The position numbers and the translations under genes are program-made. DNA of 11,295 nucleotides from Coriobacteriales bacterium (lineage in GTDB: Bacteria > Actinomycetota > Coriobacteriia > Coriobacteriales > UBA8131), in contig JAIRTN010000033.1 in NCBI GenBank assembly GCA_031254905.1, positions 1-11,295 of the forward strand, in the 5' to 3' direction. A model generated the notes under the pieces. It did no database searches. It was not told the DNA's origin and saw only the letters and a program-made list of their open reading frames with translations. Positions 5,660-11,295 of this stretch are shown in pieces. Each line of letters begins with the position of its first letter. The first letter of the stretch is position 1.

Positions 5660-6229
5660 ATGAGTAAAAACCCTGTTGCGATAGCGAGTGACCATGCTGG
5701 CTTTGAGCAGAAGCAGCAGTTGACCGTATGGCTTCGAGAGTTGGGCTTTCCGGTACTCGACCTCGGTCCTTCCGACGATAAACAGGTCGATTATCCCGAT
5801 TACGCCTACCCGGTTGCCAAGAGTGTCACCTCGGGTAACGCGGCGGTAGGCATCCTCATCTGCGGCACGGGCATCGGTATGGCCATAGCCGCGAACAAGA
5901 GCCGAGGCATACGCGCTGCAAACATCACCGACCCTCGTTTTGCCGTCCTCGCGCGCGAGCACAACAACGCCAACATCGTCACGCTCTCCGCGCGTTTCGT
6001 CGACGTGGAGACCAACAAGCAAATTGTCGAGAATTTTCTTTCCACCGAGCCCGCCGCGGGACGCCATGCCTCCCGCGTTGCAAAGATACAACAGATGGAG
6101 GAAAGTTTTGCCGCGTACTTCCACAATGGTGGCTATAATATCGGCTATGAGAAAGGCGAGGCCGCCGGTTTCGATCAAGGCTACGGCGCAGGACTCGGCG
6201 CGGGCTTCAGCCAAGGCCGCAACAGCTAG
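5660..6229 (+). CDS. rpiB: Ribose-5-phosphate isomerase B with a Gly-tetrad C-terminal tail
   Basis: Interconverts ribulose 5-phosphate and ribose 5-phosphate in the pentose phosphate pathway; RpiB/LacAB family. Seen motifs: SDHAG (10-14), DYPDYA (44-49), ICGTGIG (67-73) with C68 in the place of the E. coli catalytic Cys, NKSRGIRAA, AREHNNAN and GRHASRV. The family is usually about 145-150 residues; this one has 189. The extra 40 or so end in seven uninterrupted four-residue units that each start with Gly (158-185). The ATG at 5660 is preferred to the adjacent GTG at 5657, because AAGGAAGGA (5645-5653) is 6 bases before the ATG but only 3 before the GTG. glyA follows 69 bp later. Enzyme identity is firm; the tail has no known function and may mediate oligomer or partner contacts. 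Confidence 0.93.
   Translation: MSKNPVAIASDHAGFEQKQQLTVWLRELGFPVLDLGPSDDKQVDYPDYAYPVAKSVTSGNAAVGILICGTGIGMAIAANKSRGIRAANITDPRFAVLAREHNNANIVTLSARFVDVETNKQIVENFLSTEPAAGRHASRVAKIQQMEESFAAYFHNGGYNIGYEKGEAAGFDQGYGAGLGAGFSQGRNS
6131..6217 (+). repeat. Tandem GXXX tetrapeptide repeat in the RpiB tail
   Basis: Seven tetrads (RpiB residues 158-185) plus one further Gly. Position 1 is always Gly; position 2 is Y, Y, E, F, Y, L, F in order, so six of seven are aromatic or aliphatic. The DNA units are not identical, so the protein pattern rather than recent DNA duplication is conserved. One of the two GATC sites of the window lies here (6173-6176). Confidence 0.8.
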
Positions 6230-6298
6230 AATAACCACCCCTTCCAGCCCCTTCAACCAAGGAATGCAATCCCTCAAACAACTACGGAAAGGCCACCA

Positions 6299-7549
6299 AT
6301 GACCCTCGACACCCTCTCAGTTCAAGACCCCGCCGTTGCCACCGTCATCAAAGACGAACTCGCCCGCGAGCGCAACCAAATCGAGCTCATCGCCTCGGAG
6401 AACTTCACCTCAATGGCGGTTCTCGAGGCCGTAGGCAGCGTACTCACGAACAAATACGCGGAGGGCTACCCCGGCAAGCGCTACTACGGCGGCTGTCATG
6501 TCGTCGACGTGGTCGAGTCGCTTGCCGTCGAGCGCGCCTGCAGGCTTTATAACGCCCGCTTCGCCAACGTGCAGCCCCACAGCGGGGCGAGTGCCAACCT
6601 CGCCGCCTACCTCGCCATGGTCGAGCCGGGCGATACGGTACTCGGCATGAGCTTGGCGCACGGTGGACACCTCACCCACGGCTCGCCGGTCAACTTCAGC
6701 GGCATGGTCTACAACATGATGGACTATGGCGTGGACCCCGAAACCGAATATATTAATATGGATGAGGTCGAGCGCATCGCAAAGGCATCTCGCCCAAAGA
6801 TGATTATCGCCGGGGCCAGCGCCTATCCACGTCTCATCGACTTCGAGCGCTTCGCAAACATCGCCCACGAGGTGGGGGCCTTTCTCATGGTGGACATCGC
6901 CCACATCGCCGGCCTTGTCGCCGGCGGCGTGCATCCCAGCCCGCTGCCCCACGCCGACGTCGTCACCTCAACCTCGCACAAGACCTTGCGCGGTCCCCGC
7001 GGCGGGTTCATCCTCACAAACGACGAGACGCTTGCCACCCGCATCGACAAGGCGGTTTTCCCGGGTACTCAGGGCGGCCCGCTGCAGCATGTCATCGCGG
7101 GTAAGGCGGTTGCCTTCGGCGAGGCGTTAAAGCCAGAGTTTAAGACCTATACGCAGCAGATACTCGTAAACATGAAGGCGATGGGAGAGGCGATGGCCGA
7201 AGGTGGCCTGCGCCTCGTCACGGGCGGGACGGACAATCATCTTGCACTCGTCGACCTTACTGCCTCCGACGTCACCGGCAAGCAGGCGGAGGACCTCTTG
7301 GGGCAGGTGGGAATCACCGTCAACAAAAACTCCATCCCCAACGAAACGCGCTCGCCCTTCGTGGCAAGCGGCATCCGCGTCGGAAGCGCCGCCATCACGG
7401 CGCGGGGCTTCGGGCAGGACGCGGCACGCGAGGTGGGGCATCTCATCGCGCGCGTGATATTCGAGCATACCGATAAGGTTGTTATGACAAAGGTGAGAAA
7501 CGCGGTGGCAGACTTAGTAGCGGCTCACCCGTTGTACCCGGAGATGTAA
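6299..7549 (+). CDS. glyA: Serine hydroxymethyltransferase
   Basis: PLP enzyme that converts serine and tetrahydrofolate to glycine and 5,10-methylene-THF, the main source of C1 units for purines and dTMP. At 416 residues it has standard length. Motifs include [11 protein letters not shown] near the N terminus, [63 protein letters not shown] (in two parts around the PLP-ring Asp), and [14 protein letters not shown] with the Schiff-base lysine K228. The C-terminal domain contains [13 protein letters not shown] and [14 protein letters not shown]. The ATG at 6299 follows GGAAAGG (6286-6292) by 6 bases. It lies between rpiB (69 bp gap) and upp (93 bp gap), and no promoter or terminator is clear in either gap, so readthrough from rpiB is likely. 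Nothing unusual in the protein. Confidence 0.97.
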   Translation: MTLDTLSVQDPAVATVIKDELARERNQIELIASENFTSMAVLEAVGSVLTNKYAEGYPGKRYYGGCHVVDVVESLAVERACRLYNARFANVQPHSGASANLAAYLAMVEPGDTVLGMSLAHGGHLTHGSPVNFSGMVYNMMDYGVDPETEYINMDEVERIAKASRPKMIIAGASAYPRLIDFERFANIAHEVGAFLMVDIAHIAGLVAGGVHPSPLPHADVVTSTSHKTLRGPRGGFILTNDETLATRIDKAVFPGTQGGPLQHVIAGKAVAFGEALKPEFKTYTQQILVNMKAMGEAMAEGGLRLVTGGTDNHLALVDLTASDVTGKQAEDLLGQVGITVNKNSIPNETRSPFVASGIRVGSAAITARGFGQDAAREVGHLIARVIFEHTDKVVMTKVRNAVADLVAAHPLYPEM

Positions 7550-7552
7550 GGC

Positions 7553-7580
7553 GCGGGGCGTAGGAGGGCGTAGGGCGGCT
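7553..7580. repeat. Short G/C-skewed repeat in the glyA-upp gap
   Basis: GGGCGTAGG occurs twice (7556-7564 and 7566-7574), with starts 10 bases apart. Read on the minus strand it is CCTACGCCC, pyrimidine-rich with CYACG units, resembling the C-rich heptamers at the left edge of the window. No hairpin terminator is formed. Confidence 0.5.
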
Positions 7581-7642
7581 GCCCGTTTGGGGCCTGTTTC
7601 CAGACGAGGTAGCGAGGAAAACCGGTTTGGAAAGGAAGACCA

Positions 7643-8314
7643 ATGGCAAACGGCAATGTGACAATCTCCGACTATTCGACAAAGGTCGTGACGGTCATCG
7701 ACCACCCGATGGTTCAGCACAAGCTCACCATCCTCCGCAATCAGGAGACCGGTTCCAAACAATTCCGCGAACTCATCAAAGAACTCGCCATCTTCGAGGG
7801 CTACGAGGCAACCCGGCATTTTCAGCTTGAGCCCATCCAGGTTACAACGCCCATCTGCGAAACGACCGCCTACACCCTCAAGGGGCGCAAGGTCGCGATT
7901 GTGCCGATACTCAGGGCCGGGCTGGGCATGGTCGAGGGCATACTCGAACTTATCCCCGCTGCTCGTGTCGGTCATGTCGGGTTGTACCGCGACCCGGATA
8001 CCCATCTGCCGGTAGAGTATTACTGCAAGCTGCCCGAGGACATCGAAACCCGCGAGGTTCTCATTGTCGACCCGATGCTTGCCACCGGCGGCTCGGCTTC
8101 CGCGGCGATAAAACTTCTCAAGAGGGAAGGGGTGCCCTCCAACCGGATACGCCTTCTCGTCATCATTGCCGCCCCTGAGGGCATTCAGGCCGTTGTCAAC
8201 ACCGACCCGCAGGTCAACATCTACACCTGCGCCATCGACGAGTGTCTGAACGAACATGCCTATATCGTGCCGGGCCTCGGCGATGCGGGCGACCGTATCT
8301 TCGGGACGAAGTGA
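7643..8314 (+). CDS. upp: Uracil phosphoribosyltransferase
   Basis: Pyrimidine salvage enzyme that makes UMP from uracil and PRPP. It has 223 residues, slightly above the usual 208-210. The PRPP-binding loop is [11 protein letters not shown] (142-152) and the uracil-binding C-terminal segment is [29 protein letters not shown] and [11 protein letters not shown] are also typical. The ATG at 7643 follows a GGAAAGGAAG site about 5-7 bases upstream. The dCMP deaminase starts 26 bp after its stop with its own strong ribosome site, so the two are probably cotranscribed. This fits pyrimidine metabolism: UMP from Upp, dUMP from the deaminase, and methylene-THF from GlyA for dTMP synthesis. Confidence 0.96.
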   Translation: MANGNVTISDYSTKVVTVIDHPMVQHKLTILRNQETGSKQFRELIKELAIFEGYEATRHFQLEPIQVTTPICETTAYTLKGRKVAIVPILRAGLGMVEGILELIPAARVGHVGLYRDPDTHLPVEYYCKLPEDIETREVLIVDPMLATGGSASAAIKLLKREGVPSNRIRLLVIIAAPEGIQAVVNTDPQVNIYTCAIDECLNEHAYIVPGLGDAGDRIFGTK

Positions 8315-8340
8315 ACGCGCTTTCTGAGGAGGAAAGACCG

Positions 8341-8790
8341 ATGGACACACGCCCCGGTTGGGACCAATACTTTATGGAGATTGCCCATCAGGTTGCGCGC
8401 CGGACGACCTGTCGCCGCCGTGCCGTGGGCGCGGTCATCGTCAAGGACAAGCGCATGCTCGCGACCGGCTACAACGGTGTCCCTCAGGGCATAGAGCACT
8501 GCCTTGACCGCGGCTGTCTGCGCGAACAGCTTGGCATACCGAGCGGCCAGCAGCACGAACTCTGCCGCGGGCTCCATGCCGAACAAAACGCGATTATCCA
8601 AGCGGCAAAGCATGGCAGCAGCATCGATGGTGCCACGGTCTACTGCACAACGCAGCCCTGCATCATCTGCGCGAAGATGCTCATCAACGCCGGCATCCGC
8701 GAGATTGTCTTCGAGGAATCCTATCCCGACGAGTTGACCGAAGGCATGCTTGCCGAATCCGGAGTTGAGACAAGGCGGTATATTCCCTAA
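8341..8790 (+). CDS. comEB: Deoxycytidylate (dCMP) deaminase family protein
   Basis: Zinc-dependent deaminase that turns dCMP into dUMP, the substrate of thymidylate synthase; ComEB-like family of the cytidine/deoxycytidylate deaminase fold. The zinc site is HAE (H79, E81 as proton shuttle) with PCIIC (C107, C110). [20 protein letters not shown] and the Cys/His-rich loop around CLDRGCLRE are typical of dCMP deaminases. At 149 residues the length is normal. The ATG at 8341 is chosen over upstream in-frame codons because GAGGAGGA (8326-8333) lies 7 bases before it and because the family begins close to this point. It is the last gene before a 203-bp gap that leads to the ATP synthase operon. 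Free competence function should not be inferred from the symbol. Confidence 0.93.
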   Translation: MDTRPGWDQYFMEIAHQVARRTTCRRRAVGAVIVKDKRMLATGYNGVPQGIEHCLDRGCLREQLGIPSGQQHELCRGLHAEQNAIIQAAKHGSSIDGATVYCTTQPCIICAKMLINAGIREIVFEESYPDELTEGMLAESGVETRRYIP

Positions 8791-8830
8791 GGGGCTTCAG
8801 GGAGTTTTAGGAAGTTTTAAGGGGTTTTCT
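8791..8830. repeat. Four degenerate 10-bp tandem units after the dCMP deaminase gene
   Basis: Directly after the stop codon come four 10-base units: GGGGCTTCAG, GGAGTTTTAG, GAAGTTTTAA, GGGGTTTTCT. The shared pattern is a purine block, then TTTT. The units contain T runs but no GC-rich stem, so this is not a standard intrinsic terminator. Function is unknown. Confidence 0.55.
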
Positions 8831-8914
8831 CTCTTGTCCTGCCGAGCTTTCGCTTCCGCTGACCCGATGCTTTAGAAATTTTAGTACTTCTTTGTCTGAA
8901 ATCCCGGAATGTTC

Positions 8915-8923
8915 TGGTATCAT
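8915..8923 (+). promoter_or_regulatory. Extended -10 promoter for the ATP synthase operon
   Basis: TGGTATCAT matches TGnTATnAT with TATCAT at 8918-8923. No -35 with normal spacing is seen. Transcription would start near 8930. This argues against a TTG start at 8892 for the next gene and for the ATG at 8994, leaving a leader of about 64 bases. It is nearly identical to the element at 91-99. Confidence 0.5.
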
Positions 8924-8993
8924 TTCTGCGTTTCGACAGTACGCTCGGGAAAGGGCATTTCGCGAACGGGTTTTCGACGAGAGGGTCATTCTC

Positions 8994-9272
8994 ATGGTAC
9001 TGGCTGGTGTGTTGGGAGCGCTTGTAGGAGTTGCTGGATTCATTCCTCTGCTACTTGCGCAACACCTTTCCCGGAGGGGAAACCGGCGGATTCGCCAAAT
9101 ATCCATTCAGTTGGCTATGGCGGTACTCAGTGTAGGTTTCATCCTTCTGCTGGTGGCATTGCTTGTTGTTTCAAAGCTTGCGCCCGATGCACTCCTCGCG
9201 TTTGGGGTGGGTATGGTTGTAGCGTTTCTCGGTGCCAGTTTGCTGTATGCTCTTAGAGAACAGAGGCGCTGA
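8994..9272 (+). CDS. atpI: Small membrane protein, probable ATP synthase protein I (AtpI)
   Basis: Ninety-two residues with three hydrophobic segments (about 2-22, 38-59 and 65-86) and a basic loop between the first two (LSRRGNRRIRQ). Sequence identity alone would not name it. The position directly before atpB and the small multi-TM form fit AtpI, which in other bacteria assists c-ring assembly or Mg2+ handling. The ATG at 8994 is preferred because GAGAGGG lies about 9 bases before it and a -10 element at 8915-8923 would start transcription downstream of the alternative. The frame is open back to a TTG at 8892, which would add 34 mostly charged residues but has no ribosome site. AtpI usually has four segments in about 120-130 residues, so this form is short. 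It is followed by a 39-bp gap to atpB. Confidence 0.6.
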   Translation: MVLAGVLGALVGVAGFIPLLLAQHLSRRGNRRIRQISIQLAMAVLSVGFILLLVALLVVSKLAPDALLAFGVGMVVAFLGASLLYALREQRR

Positions 9273-9311
9273 GGTAAGGTAAGAATGGGCGAGTGTGGTA
9301 AGGAGTGAGTT

Positions 9312-10106
9312 TTGGGACCGCTTGAGCATCTAGACGCCGAGATGAAACATCTGCTCAAATCGCTGAATGGCGAAGACATCCTCAATTTTGGTTGGGGTTC
9401 TATCACTCCCTATTCGGTGTGGATAGTCATCGTATCGGTTCTGCTGCTCGTCATCGTGTTAGTCGCCAAGTCGAAGATGACCTTGGTTCCCAAAAAGAAT
9501 TTCGCCGCTGTTGTTGAGGCAGCAGTCGAATACATCAGGCGAGAGATAGGGGTAGGCATCTTAGGGCGCGACGCGGACAAGCACATGCCCTTCCTCTTTA
9601 CCGTATTCTTTTTCATCCTCCTGTCGAATCTTGTGGGCTTGATTCCCGGTGCCAAGGCGGCGACAGGAACCTTCAGCGCCACATTCATGCTTGCCACAAT
9701 CAGTTTTATCTATTTCAACTACTGGGGGCTCCGTCATGCGGGGCTCCTTCCCTATGTTAAGAGTCTTGCCCCCGCAGGTCTCATACCGGGCGTCAATGTG
9801 CTCGTGTGGCTCATAGAGGTATTCTCGCTGTTTTTACGTATTGCCACGCTGTCACTACGGCTGTTTGCTAATATGTATGCTGGCCACATCGTCTTGGGAA
9901 CCTTCTCGATTCTCACGACCTTGTTTGCTTTTCCCGCGATACAGGAGTTCACGCTCTCCAACCTAGCGGGAGCCGCTCCCGCCCTTGGCTGGATAGTGTT
10001 GCTTGTCGGCATGTATATTCTGGAGTTACTGGTGGCCTTCATTCAGGCCTATGTGTTTACGCTGTTGTCCGCCGTCTACATACAGTTGGCAACCAGCGAG
10101 CACTGA
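9312..10106 (+). CDS. atpB: F1Fo ATP synthase subunit a
   Basis: Membrane stator subunit that provides the two ion half-channels beside the c ring. It has 264 residues, near the E. coli length of 271, with several strongly hydrophobic segments. The essential arginine is R183 in SLRLFANMYAGH, equivalent to E. coli R210. The final helix QAYVFTLLSAVYI carries the conserved Gln. GRDADKHMPFLFTVFFFILLSN is the usual pattern before the second helix. The start is a TTG at 9312, chosen because AAGGAG (9300-9305) is 6 bases upstream; the first in-frame ATG (9342) has no ribosome site and would lose the N terminus. It sits between the atpI-like gene and atpE, with an unusually long 122-bp structured gap before atpE. 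Confidence 0.95.
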   Translation: MGPLEHLDAEMKHLLKSLNGEDILNFGWGSITPYSVWIVIVSVLLLVIVLVAKSKMTLVPKKNFAAVVEAAVEYIRREIGVGILGRDADKHMPFLFTVFFFILLSNLVGLIPGAKAATGTFSATFMLATISFIYFNYWGLRHAGLLPYVKSLAPAGLIPGVNVLVWLIEVFSLFLRIATLSLRLFANMYAGHIVLGTFSILTTLFAFPAIQEFTLSNLAGAAPALGWIVLLVGMYILELLVAFIQAYVFTLLSAVYIQLATSEH

Positions 10107-10112
10107 GAAGGT

Positions 10113-10137
10113 GTTACTCCGGGCTCTGCCCGGTAAC
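10113..10137 (+). promoter_or_regulatory. Intercistronic hairpin between atpB and atpE
   Basis: GTTAC-TC-CGGGC (10113-10124) pairs with GCCCG-GTAAC (10128-10137): ten base pairs with a two-base bulge and a TCT loop. It lies 6 bases after the atpB stop. No U run follows, so termination is unlikely. A role in mRNA stability or processing is more plausible. Confidence 0.6.
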
Positions 10138-10152
10138 ATAGCAAGACGGTCT

Positions 10153-10193
10153 TGCCCACAAATGGGGGCGAGGCCGAGTAAAGTAAGTGGGCA
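10153..10193 (+). promoter_or_regulatory. Second inverted repeat upstream of atpE
   Basis: TGCCCAC (10153-10159) is the exact reverse complement of GTGGGCA (10187-10193), with a 27-base purine-rich loop. The second arm ends 35 bases before the atpE start. A long loop makes stability uncertain. It could act with the first hairpin to shape access to the atpE ribosome site. Confidence 0.4.
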
Positions 10194-10228
10194 GGAACAA
10201 GGGTTTCTGTCCGAGAGAAGGAGGAATC

Positions 10229-10423
10229 GTGCCAGTTATCATCGGTTATGCTCTGTGTGTCATCGGCGCAGCGGCCAGCATTAGCTTCGCAACCTACAGT
10301 GCCGTGACGTCAACCGCCCGTCAGCCCGAGATGCAGCCCAAGATTTTCACCACGTTCATTCTCGGTGCGGCATTCATCGAGGCGCTTGCTCTCATTGGAT
10401 TTGTTCTCGCGTTGATGAGCTGA
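10229..10423 (+). CDS. atpE: F1Fo ATP synthase subunit c
   Basis: Hairpin proteolipid that forms the rotating c ring. ARQPE (30-34) is the family's polar loop and E51 in FIEALALIG is the ion-binding carboxylate. The GTG at 10229 is chosen because GAAGGAGG (10217-10224) lies 4 bases upstream, the strongest ribosome site in the window; an upstream ATG (10187) would add polar residues including a Cys-Pro and has no such site. The result is only 64 residues, against 70-80 usually, with almost no residues before TM1. Aligned on RQP, the TM1 glycine pattern GxGxGxG reads GxAxSxS (G13, A15, S17, S19). The residues used as Na+ ligands in sodium-type rings (TM1 Gln, Ser/Thr after Glu) are absent, so H+ coupling is inferred. 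Confidence 0.93.
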   Translation: MPVIIGYALCVIGAAASISFATYSAVTSTARQPEMQPKIFTTFILGAAFIEALALIGFVLALMS

Positions 10424-10424
10424 C

Positions 10425-10443
10425 AATCCGGTTTAACCGGATT
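10425..10443 (+). promoter_or_regulatory. Intercistronic hairpin between atpE and atpF
   Basis: AATCCGG (10425-10431) pairs with CCGGATT (10437-10443) across a TTTAA loop; the inverted symmetry extends to 9 bp arms. It begins 2 bases after the atpE stop and has no U run after it. It could protect the upstream atpE message from 3' exonucleases or separate translation of atpE from atpF. Confidence 0.6.
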
Positions 10444-10466
10444 AATGATGCCGTGGAGGTACTGAC

Positions 10467-11108
10467 GTGAAGCTATTCGACGCAGTCGGTAAAAGGCTGC
10501 TTCTGTTGGCGTTTGGCGCAAGCGCCCTGTTTGTGGCGTCGCCTATTATGGCGTTCGCTTCAAGCGCCGCAGGCGAGGTAGAAGCGGAGGCTGAGGAAGC
10601 AGGCGGCCTGGCGCTTCTGATTCCCAACCCCGGTGAGTTCATCCCCATGTTGATATGCTTTATATTGATTTGGGTGATTCTTGCGAAGTTCGCTTGGCCA
10701 ATGATTACCGGGATGCTCGACAAGCGCGTGACGACCATCAGCGAGGCGCTTGAGAAAGCGGAATTCACTCGCGTTGAGAGCGAGCGTTTGCTTGAGGAGC
10801 AGAAGGCGCATCTTGAGGAGGCGAAGAAGCAGGCCACTCAGATTATTGCGGATGCTCGAACCACCGGCGAGGCGATGCGCGCCGAAATGGCGGCTCAGGC
10901 CCAAGAGGATGCGCGTCTGCTCATCGACAAGGCCAATGCTGTTATTGAGGCGGAGAAGAAGATGGCTATTGCGCAGCTACAAAGCAGCGTTGCTAACCTC
11001 TCGATTTCCGTTGCCGGACGTCTGATTGGTCAGGATTTGAGTGACAGCGACCACCGCAAGCTCATAGAGCGTTATCTGGCGGAGGCGGGCAGTCTCGATG
11101 TCAACTGA
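10467..11108 (+). CDS. atpF: F1Fo ATP synthase subunit b with an apparent signal peptide
   Basis: Peripheral stalk subunit linking subunit a to delta and the F1 head. It has 213 residues. The order is: basic start with K9-R10, hydrophobic run 11-28 ending AFA (29-31), acidic linker rich in Glu and Ala (36-45), single membrane helix about 58-77 (FIPMLICFILIWVILAKFAW), then a long charged helix typical of b, from about 85 to 175, and a C-terminal delta-binding part containing GRLIGQDLSDSDHRKLIERYL. E. coli b has 156 residues and no N-terminal extension. The first 31 residues look like a cleavable signal sequence with an AxA site. The GTG at 10467 follows GGAGGT (10455-10460) by 6 bases. The stop overlaps the atpH start by 11 bases. 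Identity is firm; cleavage is an inference. Confidence 0.94.
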   Translation: MKLFDAVGKRLLLLAFGASALFVASPIMAFASSAAGEVEAEAEEAGGLALLIPNPGEFIPMLICFILIWVILAKFAWPMITGMLDKRVTTISEALEKAEFTRVESERLLEEQKAHLEEAKKQATQIIADARTTGEAMRAEMAAQAQEDARLLIDKANAVIEAEKKMAIAQLQSSVANLSISVAGRLIGQDLSDSDHRKLIERYLAEAGSLDVN

Positions 11109-11295
11109 CCGCGTATCTATATATAGGACCTCGACTGTCTATGCCGAAGTCTTACTTCGGGCGGCCAAGGACAGAGGCATCATCCTTGAACTTTCGGGGC
11201 AACTGACGCGGATTCTTTCCCTCATACGAGGTAACGTTGAACTGCGCGACGTCTTAACGGACCGCGTAATTCCCGCTGAGGCTCGTGCGAACGTG
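11098..11295 (+). CDS. atpH: F1Fo ATP synthase subunit delta, 5' part only
   Basis: The first 66 codons of an open frame that leaves the window. It starts at an ATG inside the end of atpF (11-bp overlap, different frame), with GGAGG at 11081-11085, 12 bases upstream, so translation is probably coupled to atpF. The residues STVYAEVLLRAAKDRG (14-29 or so) followed by NVELRDVL and IPAEARANV fit the N-terminal helical domain of the delta/OSCP subunit, where YA.AL..AA and NP.LR..L patterns are typical. Delta caps F1 and holds the b stalk. Position after atpF supports the call. The rest of the gene, and atpA onwards, lie beyond the right edge. Confidence 0.88.
   Translation, partial: MSTDRVSIYRTSTVYAEVLLRAAKDRGIILELSGQLTRILSLIRGNVELRDVLTDRVIPAEARANV

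Noticed and set aside
6230..6298. Glycine or THF riboswitch before glyA
   Set aside because: The gap is only 69 bases, C-rich and without the paired elements of either class.
8791..8830. CRISPR-like array
   Set aside because: Units are 10 bp, degenerate and without spacers; no cas genes are nearby.
10229..10423. Sodium-specific c ring
   Set aside because: The Gln in TM1 and the Ser/Thr after the binding Glu that coordinate Na+ in sodium rings are not present; Ile18 and Ala52 occupy those positions.
1..11295. Defence system, prophage, integrative element or secondary-metabolite cluster
   Set aside because: All genes are recognisable housekeeping or transport genes in a conserved order; no integrase, transposase, toxin or biosynthetic core gene is seen.

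Overview
The window is a gene-dense bacterial chromosome segment of fairly high GC (about 58-60% by eye). The likely source is an anaerobic actinobacterium of the Coriobacteriia. This rests on protein character (AtpB, AtpE, PcrA), on GTG/TTG starts, and on the order tsaC - rpiB - glyA - upp - dCMP deaminase - atpI - atpBEFH. That order is an ancestral Gram-positive arrangement, also seen in Bacillus subtilis as ywlC-ywlF-glyA-upp-atp. The lineage is inferred from memory of families; no 16S or search supports it.

Layout. 1-149: a C-rich stretch of degenerate heptamers, then an extended -10 promoter. 150-3600 (+): a tightly coupled trio of AroQ-type chorismate mutase, a short class I-beta DAHP synthase (4-bp overlap) and a PcrA/UvrD helicase (1-bp overlap). 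3623-4825 (-): a 12-TM Fsr-like MFS transporter, convergent with pcrA and divergent from tsaC. 4844-5611 (+): tsaC (tRNA t6A synthesis), carrying a 43-residue proline-rich insert. 5660-8790 (+): rpiB with a glycine-tetrad tail, glyA, upp and dCMP deaminase, a sugar-phosphate, one-carbon and pyrimidine block. 8994-11295 (+): the start of the F1Fo ATP synthase operon, atpI-like, atpB, atpE, atpF and the first 66 codons of atpH, which runs off the window.

How the genes work together. The first two genes feed aromatic amino acid synthesis: DAHP synthase makes the first committed intermediate, and chorismate mutase takes chorismate to prephenate. RpiB, GlyA, Upp and dCMP deaminase supply ribose phosphate, C1 units, UMP and dUMP, so they form a loose nucleotide-precursor group. 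The atp genes build the membrane Fo sector and its stator; the c subunit has a carboxylate but none of the usual Na+-ligand residues, so proton coupling is expected.

No defence system, CRISPR array, insertion sequence, prophage, tRNA or rRNA was seen, and the gene set is ordinary housekeeping. The unusual features lie underneath it. GATC is almost absent (two sites in 11.3 kb, where about 40 are expected). Low-complexity C-rich DNA appears between genes and, as coding inserts, inside conserved enzymes. RpiB has a perfect seven-tetrad GXXX tail. A single palindromic -10 element appears to drive two divergent leaderless genes. The c subunit is very short with its TM1 glycine motif replaced by Ala/Ser, and the b subunit seems to carry a signal peptide.
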